Part shown: piece by piece, positions 11,847 through 22,700 of the stretch | Layout of the letters: every line of letters begins with the position of its first letter | How positions within the stretch are numbered: the stretch's first letter is position 1 | Origin: Buddleja alternifolia | Lineage: Eukaryota > Streptophyta > Magnoliopsida > Lamiales > Scrophulariaceae | Reading direction: 5' to 3' | Length of the DNA stretch: 64,000 bases | Assembly (NCBI GenBank): GCA_019426215.1 | Contig: CM033405.1 | Span: 2,271,001-2,335,000 of the forward strand | Notes under the pieces: generated by a model | Database searches by the model: none | What the model saw: only the letters and a program-made list of their open reading frames with translations | Told to the model about the DNA's origin: nothing | Translations under genes and position numbers: made by a program

Positions 11847-12418
11847 GATTATAAATGGATTGATTTTTTTGAGTTCCATTGGAGATTAGGAATAGATGGA
11901 CTCTCTATAGGACCCATTTTACTGACGGAATTCGTCACTACTTTAACGGCTTGGCCAGTTACTCAAGATTCTCGATTATTTAATTTCCTGATGTTAGCAA
12001 TGTACAGTGGGCAAATAGGATTATTTTCTTCTCAGGAACTTTTACTTTTTTTCCAAGTTAGAATTAATTCCTGTTTATCTATTTGTATCCATGTGGGGAG
12101 GAAAAAAACGTTTGTACTCGGCTACTAAATTTATTTTGTACACGGCGGGGGGTTCTGTTTTTCTTTTAATGGGAGTTCTGGGTATCGGTTTATATGGTTC
12201 TACTGAACCAACATTAAATTTGGAAATATTAGCCAATCAGTCCTATCCTGTGGCCTTGGAAATAATATTATATGTTGGATTTTTTTATTGCTTTTGCTGT
12301 CAAATTGCCAATCATACCCCTACATACATGGTTACCAGATACCCATGGAGAAGCTCATTATAGTACTTATATGCTTCTAGCCGGAATCTTATCAAAAATG
12401 GGAGCGTATGGATTAGTT
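11847..12418 (+). pseudogene. ndhD: Plastid ndhD fragment
   Basis: It reads [40 protein letters not shown] and [20 protein letters not shown], the N-terminal third of NdhD. There are frameshifts near 12060 (after LLLFFQ) and near 12280, so the three pieces lie in different frames. It ends at GAYGLVR. Confidence 0.93.
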
Positions 12419-12472
12419 CGGAACATCGGCGCGCGTGTAAACGAGGTGCTCTACCAACTGAGCTATAGCCCT
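12419..12472 (-). pseudogene. trnV-UAC: Plastid trnV-UAC 5' exon with start of its intron
   Basis: The minus strand from 12472 reads AGGGCTATAGCTCAG...GAGCACCTCGTTTACAC, the acceptor, D-arm and anticodon arm of plastid tRNA-Val(UAC), followed by the first bases of its group II intron (GCGCGCCGATGTT). The 3' exon is absent. One G of the D-loop seems missing. The bases to about 12570 may be the plastid region upstream of trnV. Confidence 0.8.
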
Positions 12473-12570
12473 TACTGCTTGTGATGCATATTTTATCATG
12501 TATATAATTTCTTGTCAAGATGAATATTCTATGATTATGATCCAAATTGGTCATTCTCTATCTCTAATAT

Positions 12571-12655
12571 AATAATTTAATAAGGTGAGAAGACAATAAA
12601 GCCCCTCGTTTGTTACCTAAATTACGTCCCTTATATACACATCTCAATTGCTTTC
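12571..12655 (+). repeat. Dispersed repeat copy A, right part
   Basis: It matches 17437-17521 (AATTTAATAAGGTGAGAAGA, then CTAAATTACGTCCCTTATAT). Together with 10551-10652 it reconstitutes the uninterrupted copy at 17327-17521, so the plastid mosaic lies within this repeat. Confidence 0.8.
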
Positions 12656-12780
12656 ATGGGCAGCAGTGTTGACATGAAAATATTGTCAAAATCTATTAAA
12701 ACACATGATAATAATTAATTAATTTGGCAAACTCCATTATTAATTAGTATTATCTATATCTAGCTATGTCTATATCTATA

Positions 12781-14465
12781 TCTATACTACTATAAAAGTA
12801 TGGATCCTAAAAGTATTTCTTCCAATTGTGATAAGACCAAATAGACCTTCATTTCACAATATATTAAATATTAAAAACTCATTTAATTTAATCATTTCAT
12901 AATATAGTTAATATTAATAACTTAGTTAATTTAATAGCATAGAAAGAGAGAAATACAATATCGACTGCAATTGTTAAGAATGAATCTTAAAAGGTTGCAA
13001 CAAGTGTTTAGGAGAAGGAATCCCAACAGACTGGAGACATTTACTAGAGCTCATTTAAAGTAAATGTTAATATCCGACTATGCCACTTCCTTACAAAAAA
13101 TAATCTTGTTATCTTCCTAGGTAAGTTAATCCACCGACTTGATGTAAAACTCCAACCATTTTCTCACCCAAATACCATTATCTAGGGGTGTACACGGTCA
13201 GGTTCGGGCGGTTTTAGGAAAAAAATTAACCCGACCCGACATGTGCGGGTTGACATCAAACCGAAAACGCATAATTATCTTTTCAAACAGAGCGGTTCGG
13301 GTTGGTCGGATTTAATGTTTTAGCGGGCGGGTTGGCGGGTTATCAAATTATAGTTATAATTTTTACAATTTAATTTTAGTTATAACTAGTAAGTAAGAAA
13401 TTAAATATTATACTTGTTGTACATTTAACTAAAAAAAATTGAATTGATGAGAAATACACAAATAAGTGGTGTTATTAAATAAAATTCATATTATCATGAT
13501 TTCTAATGAGTGAAAAACTCTAAAATATTAATAAAGTTAATGTTTTTTTATAAATTTATCATCAAAATATACATATACATATAAATTTTTTGTTCAAATC
13601 AAATAAAAACAAGTGTTCAAACAAGTCAATTTGTTTGCTCAAATAAAAAATAAAGTATGTTACATGAATATGAATAAATCACTCTTATTAGAGAGTATAT
13701 ATGCATATATAATTTTCAAAGTTTAGTGTTAATCTTTAACTATATATACTTATACTTGTAACATAAATGATTAGCGGTCGGGTTGCGGATTAGGCGGGTT
13801 ACAATTATTAAATCCACCACCCAACCCAAAAGTGGCGGGTTGCAATATTTTCAACCCGCCACTATTATTTAATAATTCTAAACCGGCGGTTTTCGAACGG
13901 ATCGGTTCGGGTTGAGCGGTTCGTGCGGGTTTATGTATACCCCTACCATTATCTATGACCACTTTGTTTGATTTCACAAAGCTTCCTCTCAAAAACTATT
14001 TTTCTTTCCATCTCCTCCCATGGACTTTTGCTCATTTCTCAATTCTGGGTAGGATTTTGCACAGAATACATCATTATGCATCTATGAATTTGGAAAGATG
14101 AGAAAAGTTGATCATTTTGGATTTGGTATCTTATTTAGAACTGAAGACGTACAGTTAGTGGGTTGACATATTAGAATGTTGTGACGGAGAAGAAGAAAAG
14201 ATGTAACTAACTTGAATGATTCATGTGGACATAAAGCCTAATTTTGTGAAGTTTAGCCAGAGTGCCAATGTAGACTTTACTTATATACGAGGGACGTTTG
14301 ATATTAGTTCCTTCAAAGAGTGTATGTCCTGTTAGATTTATCATTTTCCGTGATTTCTTCATGCCTTAATATTGTCTTTCATCGATTATTTTATCAATTT
14401 TGTTCAAGTTGGTTCTGCACTTTCTTTAATGGTACTTACATGCATAACATGCACGGGTGAGTCAC
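12781..14465 (+). mobile_element. Possible Helitron remnant
   Basis: TCTATACTACTATAAAAG at 12781 resembles plant Helitron 5' ends (TC, then an AT-rich TACTA...AAAG). Near 14435-14460 the sequence ACATGCATAACATGCACGGG resembles the short hairpin near Helitron 3' ends, but no clean CTRR end follows. No coding content is recognised. A hAT element (13183-13945) is inserted inside. Confidence 0.3.
13183..13945. mobile_element. Non-autonomous hAT element, 763 bp
   Basis: The ends are TAGGGGTGTACAC and, inverted, TAGGGGTATACAT. They are flanked by a perfect 8-bp duplication CCATTATC (13175-13182 and 13946-13953), the hallmark of hAT transposons. Both subterminal regions are rich in GCGGGTT/AACCCGC motifs, as in Ac-like elements. 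There is no transposase coding region. Confidence 0.92.
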
Positions 14466-16308
14466 CATTTATTCTCATTTTAAATTAGTAATAAGCTGAA
14501 TCTATATTAAGAAAATAAAGAAGTGATTTTATATACTTCGTAACTTATGGATTGTTTAAACATATGGCTATGTAAGTACGTGATAATTGGTAAGGCAACA
14601 AAACAAAAAATGTAGACGTTTCTGCAATTGTCAGGATACCAAATAAGATCCTCTATCGCAAAATTCTATCTTATCTCCTATTGCATATCATAGATGTTTG
14701 CCATGTAAAATAATAATTATTTGCTGTCTCTATATTTACCTAACAAAAAATCAAAAAGAGGTAATCTTAATTAAATATTACAAATTTGATTGTCAAATTT
14801 TTTCAATTACAGATCTCTAATTAAAGTATTAGAAAGAAATCAACTCTATAAGAGGAACAGCAAAAACTTTCTCCCTCATGTTTTGGTGCGCCGTATTGAA
14901 CTTGAAATTAAATCAAAGACTTGGAAATTGATTCATAGTATGAATTTCACTCGTTCTATTGCAGGGGTTGAATTTCAAAGTGAAATTAAAAAGTAGCTTT
15001 CGTCTTGATTTTTTTTGCAATAAATATCAGGATTTCCTAGATTTAAGGCGAAGAAGATTACCTTGAATTTTTAATGCCTTATTTTTCTTAAACAAATTGT
15101 ATATTTGTTTAAGATTTATGTGTGGTGATTTATGTCAAGATGATCTTACTATGTTTCATTATTTATCTCTTCTCTAATTTTCTTTGAGTAAATGTAGAGA
15201 CTCAACAAACAAGGATTGATACACTTGACACTTGTCGTACATCTACGCTATGCAACAACAATAGAAAATGAAATATAATTTTGCATTAGAGAATCTTATT
15301 TGGGTACATGATGAGTATTTTTTTTTTTCCTTACTGAATGTCGTGTAGTTTTCTATAAAAAAAAATTCTTACAGAGTTTACGTAAAATATAGAGAAATAT
15401 AAAAAAATCCATTATAAATTTGTAAAATTTCATTTTTTTTTTTGCTAATTTATGACTCGCTAATTCACAGAGGTATTCGCATTGAGATAAAATAGCTAGT
15501 TTTTAAATTATATGGGATTGTGAAATTGGTGAGTTATTCACTGATAAAATTCTAGTTTCAATAGTTATATGTATAAAAGGGTGTTTGTGGGGGTTAGTGT
15601 TTGGAGAAGAAGCTACAGAAAATTGTGATTTGCATATTGGTATATATAAATATGCTAATTCTGTACCTTAGTTTATGTAATGATTATGGTATTGTTAAGG
15701 GATTTGTGTAAGAGTTGTAACTTGTAATCATGGTTGAAAGTATTATTAGTAATAAGATCATATTACATATTTTTTAAGTTCAAAACATTACATTGACACT
15801 CCCGAAAAGTAGGTATATATTACATATACCTTCTCTGGAGGTATATTGGACAATCAAAATTTCTGAACTTTTTGATCCAGGCTGGACTAGGGGTATTTTG
15901 GGGAAAGTTAAAAAGATTTTTGATGACATCATCAAAAATATGTCCAGAAAAATTGACAAGGGTGCCCGTGTAATCCAAAATATGTAGAGGGAAGGTCATT
16001 GTAAGTTTTGATTAATGAGGGGGAGTTTGTGTAATTACCCATTAGTAAGTGGTTTTGAGTGTAATTTTCCCTATTAATTAATTGAAATTTTGAAGAAAAA
16101 AAAAAACGAAAGTAGTGGTAGTGTTTCATTTTAATGTCGAGGGAGGATCTGAAATTCTGTATTCAGGTGGATTGGGTTATAATTCCAATAATTGGGCCAC
16201 TAAGAAGCCCAATTCAATGAGACCCTCTCATCTCCAACAACAAACTGTTTAGCCCAAGACAATAGTACCGACTACCGACATTTCTAAATTCATGATTTGT
16301 TTTTGAGT
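13954..16308. other. AT-rich intergenic region
   Basis: I see no supported gene. A 68-residue frame at 14790-14996 has no recognised family. The segment 15780-16075 contains imperfect repeats about GTGTAATTACCC/GTGTAATTTTCCC that look like old transposon ends. The rest is AT-rich. Confidence 0.4.
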
Positions 16309-16326
16309 TTTATGTCACTGATTTTT

Positions 16327-16579
16327 TTATTTTTTTTTTGAAATTTCAAGGTAAATTTCGCTGGTCTCCCCGCAGAGTAAACTTGTCCACACACAATAGC
16401 CTGCAAACCACGTGGAGGTAAGTCACCCTAGGTTACCCATAGGCGACGGACTCTATAAGCGCAGGGCCCCCCACGATGGGACTGAGGATAATACCCTCTA
16501 CCAGCATCGCATGAGGTTTCGAACCCGGGTGAATTTTCATGGCAAATAGCCTTGTGACCAACTCGGCCACATCCTTTGC
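16327..16579 (-). mobile_element. tRNA-derived SINE with 18-bp target duplication
   Basis: On the minus strand the element starts near 16579 with a tRNA-like head: box A-like TGGCCGAGTTGG and box B GGTTCGAAACC. It continues into a tRNA-unrelated body and ends in an A-rich tail (the T run at 16327-16339). It is flanked by an exact 18-bp duplication TTTATGTCACTGATTTTT at 16309-16326 and 16580-16597, as expected from LINE-dependent retroposition. Confidence 0.9.
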
Positions 16580-16597
16580 TTTATGTCACTGATTTTT

Positions 16598-17162
16598 CAA
16601 CTCCCCTAATTTTGATAAAAAATTACTTGCAATTAATTAATTTTAATAAATTTATTATATCCATACTTTTTAAATCAAGAGACGGTGAAAAAACGATGGT
16701 ATATAGCATTTTCCTTTGTTTTTACTTTAAGTTCGCATTGACGCGTTAATACAAGTAGTGTGCGTGTGTGTATATATATATATATATATAAACATAGTAT
16801 TAATGGATTAGTAAGTAGCTCTCAATTCATAAGTATGAGAATATAAATTCAAATCTCGAGAAGTGCACTTGTTCGAAAGAAAAATCAATTTTTAATGCTC
16901 TGATCCCCTGCGATGGGATACCTTTGAATAAACCAAAATATATATATACACATATATATATATATAATACAAGTAGTAATATATTGCAATTAATCCACGC
17001 CGCCGCTCTCCACCACCACCACCTCGCCACCGCCTTTTGTTTCCCTTTCCTCCTCCTCCTCCTGTCTTCGGATCTGCAGCTCCACCCCCCACCCCAGACA
17101 ATTTTTCATTTTCCTTGGTATAATTTTCCCAAAAGATTCACCACCAATTCCCACTTAACGCG
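16598..17162. other. Intergenic, with TA/TG microsatellites and a C-rich leader
   Basis: It contains (TA)n around 16769-16790 and 16940-16965, then a CCACCACC/CTCCTCCTCC-rich stretch at 16998-17095 that resembles the 5' leader of the gene fragment starting at 17163. There is no independent gene. Confidence 0.4.
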
Positions 17163-17326
17163 ATGGATGTAGCTGCTGAATAGCTTCAATTCTTGAGCAT
17201 TCCAGACATCCTCAAGGAATCAATTTCCATACCAAACAATCTCCCAAAACCTTTTATCTCCTAACCGTCACCCTCATTTTCCCTCTCTCGGATACACATT
17301 AACCCTTACCCAAAACCATCCAAGAA
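17163..17326 (+). pseudogene. Fragment of a plant membrane-protein gene, 5' end only
   Basis: From the ATG at 17163 the sequence reads MDVAAE, a TAG stop, then LQFLSIPDILKESISIPNN and, after a one-base frame change, PKTFYLLTVTLIFPLS. From memory this resembles the conserved N-terminus of a plant multipass membrane family (At4g19950/At5g44860-like). The nonsense codon, the frameshift and the abrupt end at the dispersed repeat at 17327 mark it as a pseudogene fragment. Confidence 0.45.
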
Positions 17327-17521
17327 AGATGTTATATTGTAAAGAAGCTAGTGTCCCAATGGTGAGGAGAAATACTGCGAGACACTGAAGCCTCTGAAAG
17401 TCCAGGGTTCGAATCTCACCGTCCTCATTTCAATTGGTAATTTAATAAGGTGAGAAGAAAATAAAGTCCCTCGTTTGTTACCTAAATTACGTCCCTTATA
17501 TACACATAACTCGATTGCTTT
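17327..17521 (+). repeat. Dispersed repeat copy B (uninterrupted)
   Basis: This ~195-bp sequence matches 10551-10652 plus 12571-12655. It contains GGTTCGAATCTCACC, which is box B-like. A SINE-like origin is possible, but no box A at the right spacing, poly(A) or target duplication is visible. It lies in the putative 5' leader of the gene at 17594. Confidence 0.75.
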
Positions 17522-17593
17522 GCCGATAGGATATTTAGCTTTGAATTTGACGCCATTGGATTCTCTGTTGTTGAATCCCCCACCACCCGATCG

Positions 17594-18517
17594 ATGAGAA
17601 AATCACTACGCCAGCACCAGCACGAACCACCCATGGATGTAGACCCAGACCCAGACCCAAACCCGCCACTGTCGGAGTCGGAGTTCTCCTTTGCCGTAGC
17701 CCGACTTGCGGTGGCCCAGATATGCCAAACGGTGGGCTTCAACGGAGGGGCCCAAAGCCGGGCTCTTGAAGCCCTCACTGACATTGCCACCAGGTACTTG
17801 AGAGCAATAGCCAAGCTGGGAGCAGCCTCCGCCAATTCCCACGGCCGCACTGAATCAAACCTCCCAGACATCATCGTTGCACTTGAAGAACTTGCATCCG
17901 TTCAAGGTTTCGTTGGCTCCTCGAGTTTAAGATCACATTCCACCTTGTACACGTCGTCAGCTCTGATTAAGGATTTGATGAAATTCGTGAGGTACAGAGA
18001 AGAAATCCCCCTGGCTCAGCCGTTGCCAACTAGGAGTAGTATTGTTTTTGGAGGCGCGAAGGGGAAATTTTGGAGATGCACGAGTGACGGGGATAGTATG
18101 AATAGATGGTATAATGATGGGGAGAAGTCGAGGAGGCATGTGCCGAGGTGGTTACCGGATGTGCCAGTAGTAGTAGTAGTGACGGAGGAAGGGAAAGAGA
18201 AAGGTCGGGATGAAAGGGAAAGGATATGGGGTTGTTTGGATGATAGGGAAGAGGAGGAGAATAGGGTATGTTGTTGGGAGAGGGTGGAAAAGGAGGAAGA
18301 GAATAAGGAAATTGAAATGTTGGGGAAGAGACGGAAAGTGAGATTTAAAATGGGGGTAGGCGTAGCAGCAGCATTAGGTGATCATAATATGGGTGAGGGT
18401 ATGGTTAGGAATTTGAATTTGAATTTGAGGTGTGGAGGAGGGGGGATTGGAAAAAGGGTAGTCGTGTGCAACGGTGGTGGTGGTGGCAGCGGTGATGAAA
18501 ATGAAAGTAAAGGGTAG
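17594..18517 (+). CDS. TAF8: TAF8-like TFIID subunit (histone-fold protein)
   Basis: This intronless gene encodes 307 residues. An acidic, proline-rich N-terminus (DPDPDPNPP) precedes a bromodomain-associated/TAF8 histone fold at about residues 31-106 (FAVARLAVAQICQTVGFNGG, ALEALTDIATRYLRAIAK, NLPDIIVALEEL). A middle segment with RYREEIPLAQPLP follows, then a charged Arg/Glu-rich region, a basic GKRRKVRFKMG motif near residue 250 that may be a nuclear signal, and a Gly-rich tail. TAF8 pairs with TAF10 in TFIID to help load RNA polymerase II; plants have several intronless homologues, so the exact paralogue is uncertain. It is convergent with the ClpB3 gene. The dispersed repeat at 17327-17521 sits in its leader region. 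Confidence 0.82.
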   Translation: MRKSLRQHQHEPPMDVDPDPDPNPPLSESEFSFAVARLAVAQICQTVGFNGGAQSRALEALTDIATRYLRAIAKLGAASANSHGRTESNLPDIIVALEELASVQGFVGSSSLRSHSTLYTSSALIKDLMKFVRYREEIPLAQPLPTRSSIVFGGAKGKFWRCTSDGDSMNRWYNDGEKSRRHVPRWLPDVPVVVVVTEEGKEKGRDERERIWGCLDDREEEENRVCCWERVEKEEENKEIEMLGKRRKVRFKMGVGVAAALGDHNMGEGMVRNLNLNLRCGGGGIGKRVVVCNGGGGGSGDENESKG

Positions 18518-19773
18518 ATAGTAAGGAAGAAGCCCAGATACATAGATAAATGAAATGATATAGTAGGATGAGAGGAGGTTACTTGCTGGTTATGAATGGG
18601 AAACAAACAAGTGTGTTTCCATATATATATATAGATATATATAGATATAGATATAGATATAGATATAGATATATATATATATTGTGTGTGTGTGTGTGTG
18701 TGATCCCCTTGTAACCGGATCTCATTGTATCATGATCCCTCCCAGCTTTGGTTGGTGCCATTATGCAAAATAGGATATTGAATGAAAAGTCAGATTCCTT
18801 CTAAATATGCCTCTTATGAATCATTACCATTCGAGCTCATCTTGCCTTGGGATATTTTCCTTCAAATGTTCATTAATTAATATTCTGTAACTGTATTATA
18901 TTCCTTAATCAAATAACTTAACTTAATGCTACGGTTTTGTTTTTCGTATAAATTCTAGTAAATTAAGGTATTAAAAATACACATATATGGAGTTAAGACA
19001 ATAAGCATAAAAGATATCTAACATAATTAATTTAATTTCGTAACGATGCATTAGTATAATTTCATCATACATTAATATAATGTGATGTCACCGAATTAAG
19101 TTATTATTATTGCTAAAAATATTGTAAATTATTGTTTTAAATAATTAGTTATAATGCATTGGGTAAATTTTAATTAATCTATGTAAGAAAGAAAATTTGT
19201 GAAAAGGAATAAAAGGTGGAGAAATTGATAAATGAAAGCAAGAACAATGGTTAAAGGTAATAAAGATAATTTCATGCAATTGAGGGGGGGGTAAGTGTAT
19301 TTTTTTTTTAGTTTGAAGGGTATTTGGTACAAAAGATATAGTTCAAACGTCAAGACAGTTTATTTGCCATTCATTATATATATATATATATATATGGACG
19401 CGGAAAGTCGGTTCATAACCATGATATAGGAGCCGGTCAGCAAAAGATAGTTATGACCCTACAACTGGTTCCCCATCGTCGCCCAAAAGTATATGAAGTA
19501 TACCGAACAAAACTTACGGGTAAATTCGAATAAGGTTATGTACACTCTCAAGTACATTATGTTTATATAGAATGATATTTCGTTCTGAATTTTGCTTCAC
19601 CAGATCAAGGACATTTAGGGCCTAATGCAGAATCACAATCAGAATTCCTCACTACTATGAGAGCTATATATGCTTTCTTTTTCGTTTTCTCCAAAAAAAA
19701 AAAAAAGAAAGAAAATGGAGTAAAAGAGGATAATCTTCACGACGTCGAAGTTAAATAGTGGTACAAAGTATTC
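18518..19773. other. Intergenic between convergent TAF8-like and ClpB3 genes
   Basis: It holds the 3' ends of both genes. A compound microsatellite (AT, GATATA, then TG) runs from 18621 to 18702 and lies within or just after the TAF8-like 3' UTR. There is an (AT)n at about 19373-19394. No gene is seen. Confidence 0.5.
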
Positions 19774-22700
19774 TCATGTTGTTTGGGAAAAAGCTTCTTT
19801 GTTTTCGGATGATGCATCCGAACCGGATTCCACCTTCCGGAAGGTGAGCTTTTGTTGAGGCAGTTGGCCATTGCCAAAAGCTGTGACTTCAGTATCTATG
19901 ACAATATTATCGTCGTCCTTGAAGTCTCCTCTCAAAATCCCTTTTGCAAGCTCGTTTTCAACATATTGCTGAATTACCCTCTTCACGGGCCTAGCACCAT
20001 AATTGGGATCATAACCGAGATTTCCTAGCAGTTGAACTGCTGCGTCAGTCACCTGAATCTTCATCTTTCGGTCTGCTATCCTCTTTTGCACTCGTTCCAA
20101 CTGTCAAGCCACATTATTAGACATGTTAGTGAGTAGTTCCACTTCCACTGAACAAGACTTAGAAGAATGCAAAAATAATAGACTTACCTGTAATCGAACA
20201 ATACTGCTAATTTGATCACGATCAAGAGGTTGGAATACAATATACTCATCTACACGATTCATAAACTCAGGACGGAATATTGATCTTGCAGCCTCCATGA
20301 CCCTTCTCTTTATGGTTTCATACGTCATCTCCTTGGGCACATCATCGTCCTCGGTGTTAAGTATATATTGGGAACCCACGTTCGATGTCATAATGATGAC
20401 AGTATTGGTGAAACTCACTGTACGCCCCTGTGAATCGGTTACTCTACCATCATCTAAGATTTGAAGAAAGACATTGAATACATCGGAGTGGGCTTTTTCT
20501 ATCTCATCAAACAAAATAACCGCATATGGCCTTCTGCGAACAGTTTCTGAAAGTTGCCCTCCTTCTTCATATCCAACATAGCCCGGAGGTGCTCCTATCA
20601 AACGTGACATCGCATGCTTCTCCATATACTCGCTCATATCAATTCTTACAAGGGCCTCTTCGGTATTAAACATATAGGAAGCAAGAGCCTTGGCTAACTC
20701 TGTTTTTCCGACTCCTGTGGGACCCATGAACATAAAGCTAGCGATCGGGCGGTGAGGATCAGAAAGGCCTGCCCTTGATCTTTGTATAGCCTCCGCCACT
20801 GCTGTTACCGCGGGATCTTGACCAACAATGCGTCTATGTAGCTCTTCCTCCAAATGTAACAGCTTTTCTCTCTCAGATTGTTGTAGTTTAGAAACAGGAA
20901 TTCCAGTCCATTTACTAACAATTTCAGCAATATCACTCCCACTAACTTCTTCTCTAAGCATGGATTTCCCTGACTTCATATACTCATCTAATTCTTTTTC
21001 TGCAGTTTCCAGTTGACGCTGCAGAGTATTTAGGCTCCCATACTTCAATTCAGCTGCACGATTTAGATCATACTCTCGTTCAGCCTGCTGGATCTCCAGA
21101 TTTACTCTGTCAATCTGTCAAAGCTCAGTTAGAACTCTGAAAATGAATCCTCTTACTTCATTTGGGATGTGTTTGAATTGAAGGATTTGCAAGTTATGAA
21201 TTTCAATTTCATCAACAAATTCATTGAGTTTGTTTAGACGATTTCAAGTTCACAAGAAGTCATTTGAGCTATATTCTCAATTATTACAGTGGATTTCAAA
21301 TGACTCCAATTTGGAATAATTTGAAATCATTCCTATGAATCCATTCGTCAAATCCAAATTCATCAATCCAGATACAGCCGTATGCTCACAGAAAATTTTG
21401 CAGAGCCATTGATATTGAATATTGACATATATGCTTTCTAAACATTATGTTTTAAAAAATTCTTAACACAAGTTGTTCCAAGACTTAAGCATGTACCTCT
21501 TCCTTAATTGACTGTATGTTTGTCATGACGGTTTTTTCATGTTCCCATTGCTCATTCAGCTCCGCTTGTCTCTGCTTTAAGAGAGAGAGTTCTGCCTCTA
21601 ATCGACTCAGCCTATCCCTCGATGCTCTGTCAGTATCATTAGTCAGAGATAGCCTTTCCATCTCGAGTTTTAGAACTGTACGGTTAATTTCATCAAGTGC
21701 TGTTGGTTTTGAAGTAATCTCCATTTTTAACTTGGCAGCTGCTTCATCAACCAGATCAATAGCTGCAATCAGAGCAAGAAAGCTCAGTGACTGTAACTTC
21801 TGCTAATCAAAAGCACTAAATATCCCGATCTCATAAAGCTTTTCATTTTGAACAGTGTCATTTGGCTGTATTAAAATTTCAACTTCGACGTTTTGTATGT
21901 GTAAAAGTATCATGCGCACAACAATTTTCCATACTGTATCAGCTGGTATGGACAGGTCAAACTGGTGAAATTCTATGGTGGACCGAGACCAATGGTCCCG
22001 GTCCACAAATCACCATTGGATCGGGGGGTAATTTAGTAATTGCCCCCCCCCCCTAGTGGGGGATCCAATGGTGATTCTGGTACTGAGTTAAAACATATAA
22101 ACAGTAGTTCAGTACGTATTTTGATGGACAGACAACTAATAGAAATGACAAGGATCCAAATAAAACTTTGGTCAAACCACTTTGAAACATTTGCTCGGAA
22201 AAGAAAACATAAAATAGAATATCAGAGAACAAAATATTTGTATATCGTGGGCTTTAAACTAACATCAAAATTCGGCAGAGATGCATCACAAATTCAAGGG
22301 TAAATTGCATAGACAACCCTTGTGTGAGACACTAATTACGAAAAATGCCCCAATGTTTCAGAAATTACCGTAACTTCTCATGTCAGTAAAAGCATATTAC
22401 AATTTAACCCCCTATTTTCAAGTTGTCAGGATCTAATAGGGGGTCTTGGCAATTTGCAAAACCTAGGGAGCCATAGTAATTACCCAATAATTGAAGGGTG
22501 TCCATGTAACTATCCCTAAATTGAATCTACTTTTCAAACACATTAACATTAGAAAATTGGACTGAATATCATACCTTTGTCGGGAAGAAAACGCCCACTA
22601 ATGTAACGGTCCGACAAAATTGCAGCTTCAACAAGGGCACTGTCCGAAATGCGGACTCCATGGTGCAGCTCATATCTTTCACGAAGTCCACGGAGAATAG

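Noticed and set aside
10653..12472. Functional plastid-type genes (ndhF, atpI, ndhD, trnV)
   Set aside because: All are fragments with stops, frameshifts or missing exons, and are fused to each other in nuclear DNA.
16924..17172. 82-codon plus-strand frame over the C-rich leader
   Set aside because: It covers microsatellite and leader sequence only; the recognisable protein starts in another frame at 17163.
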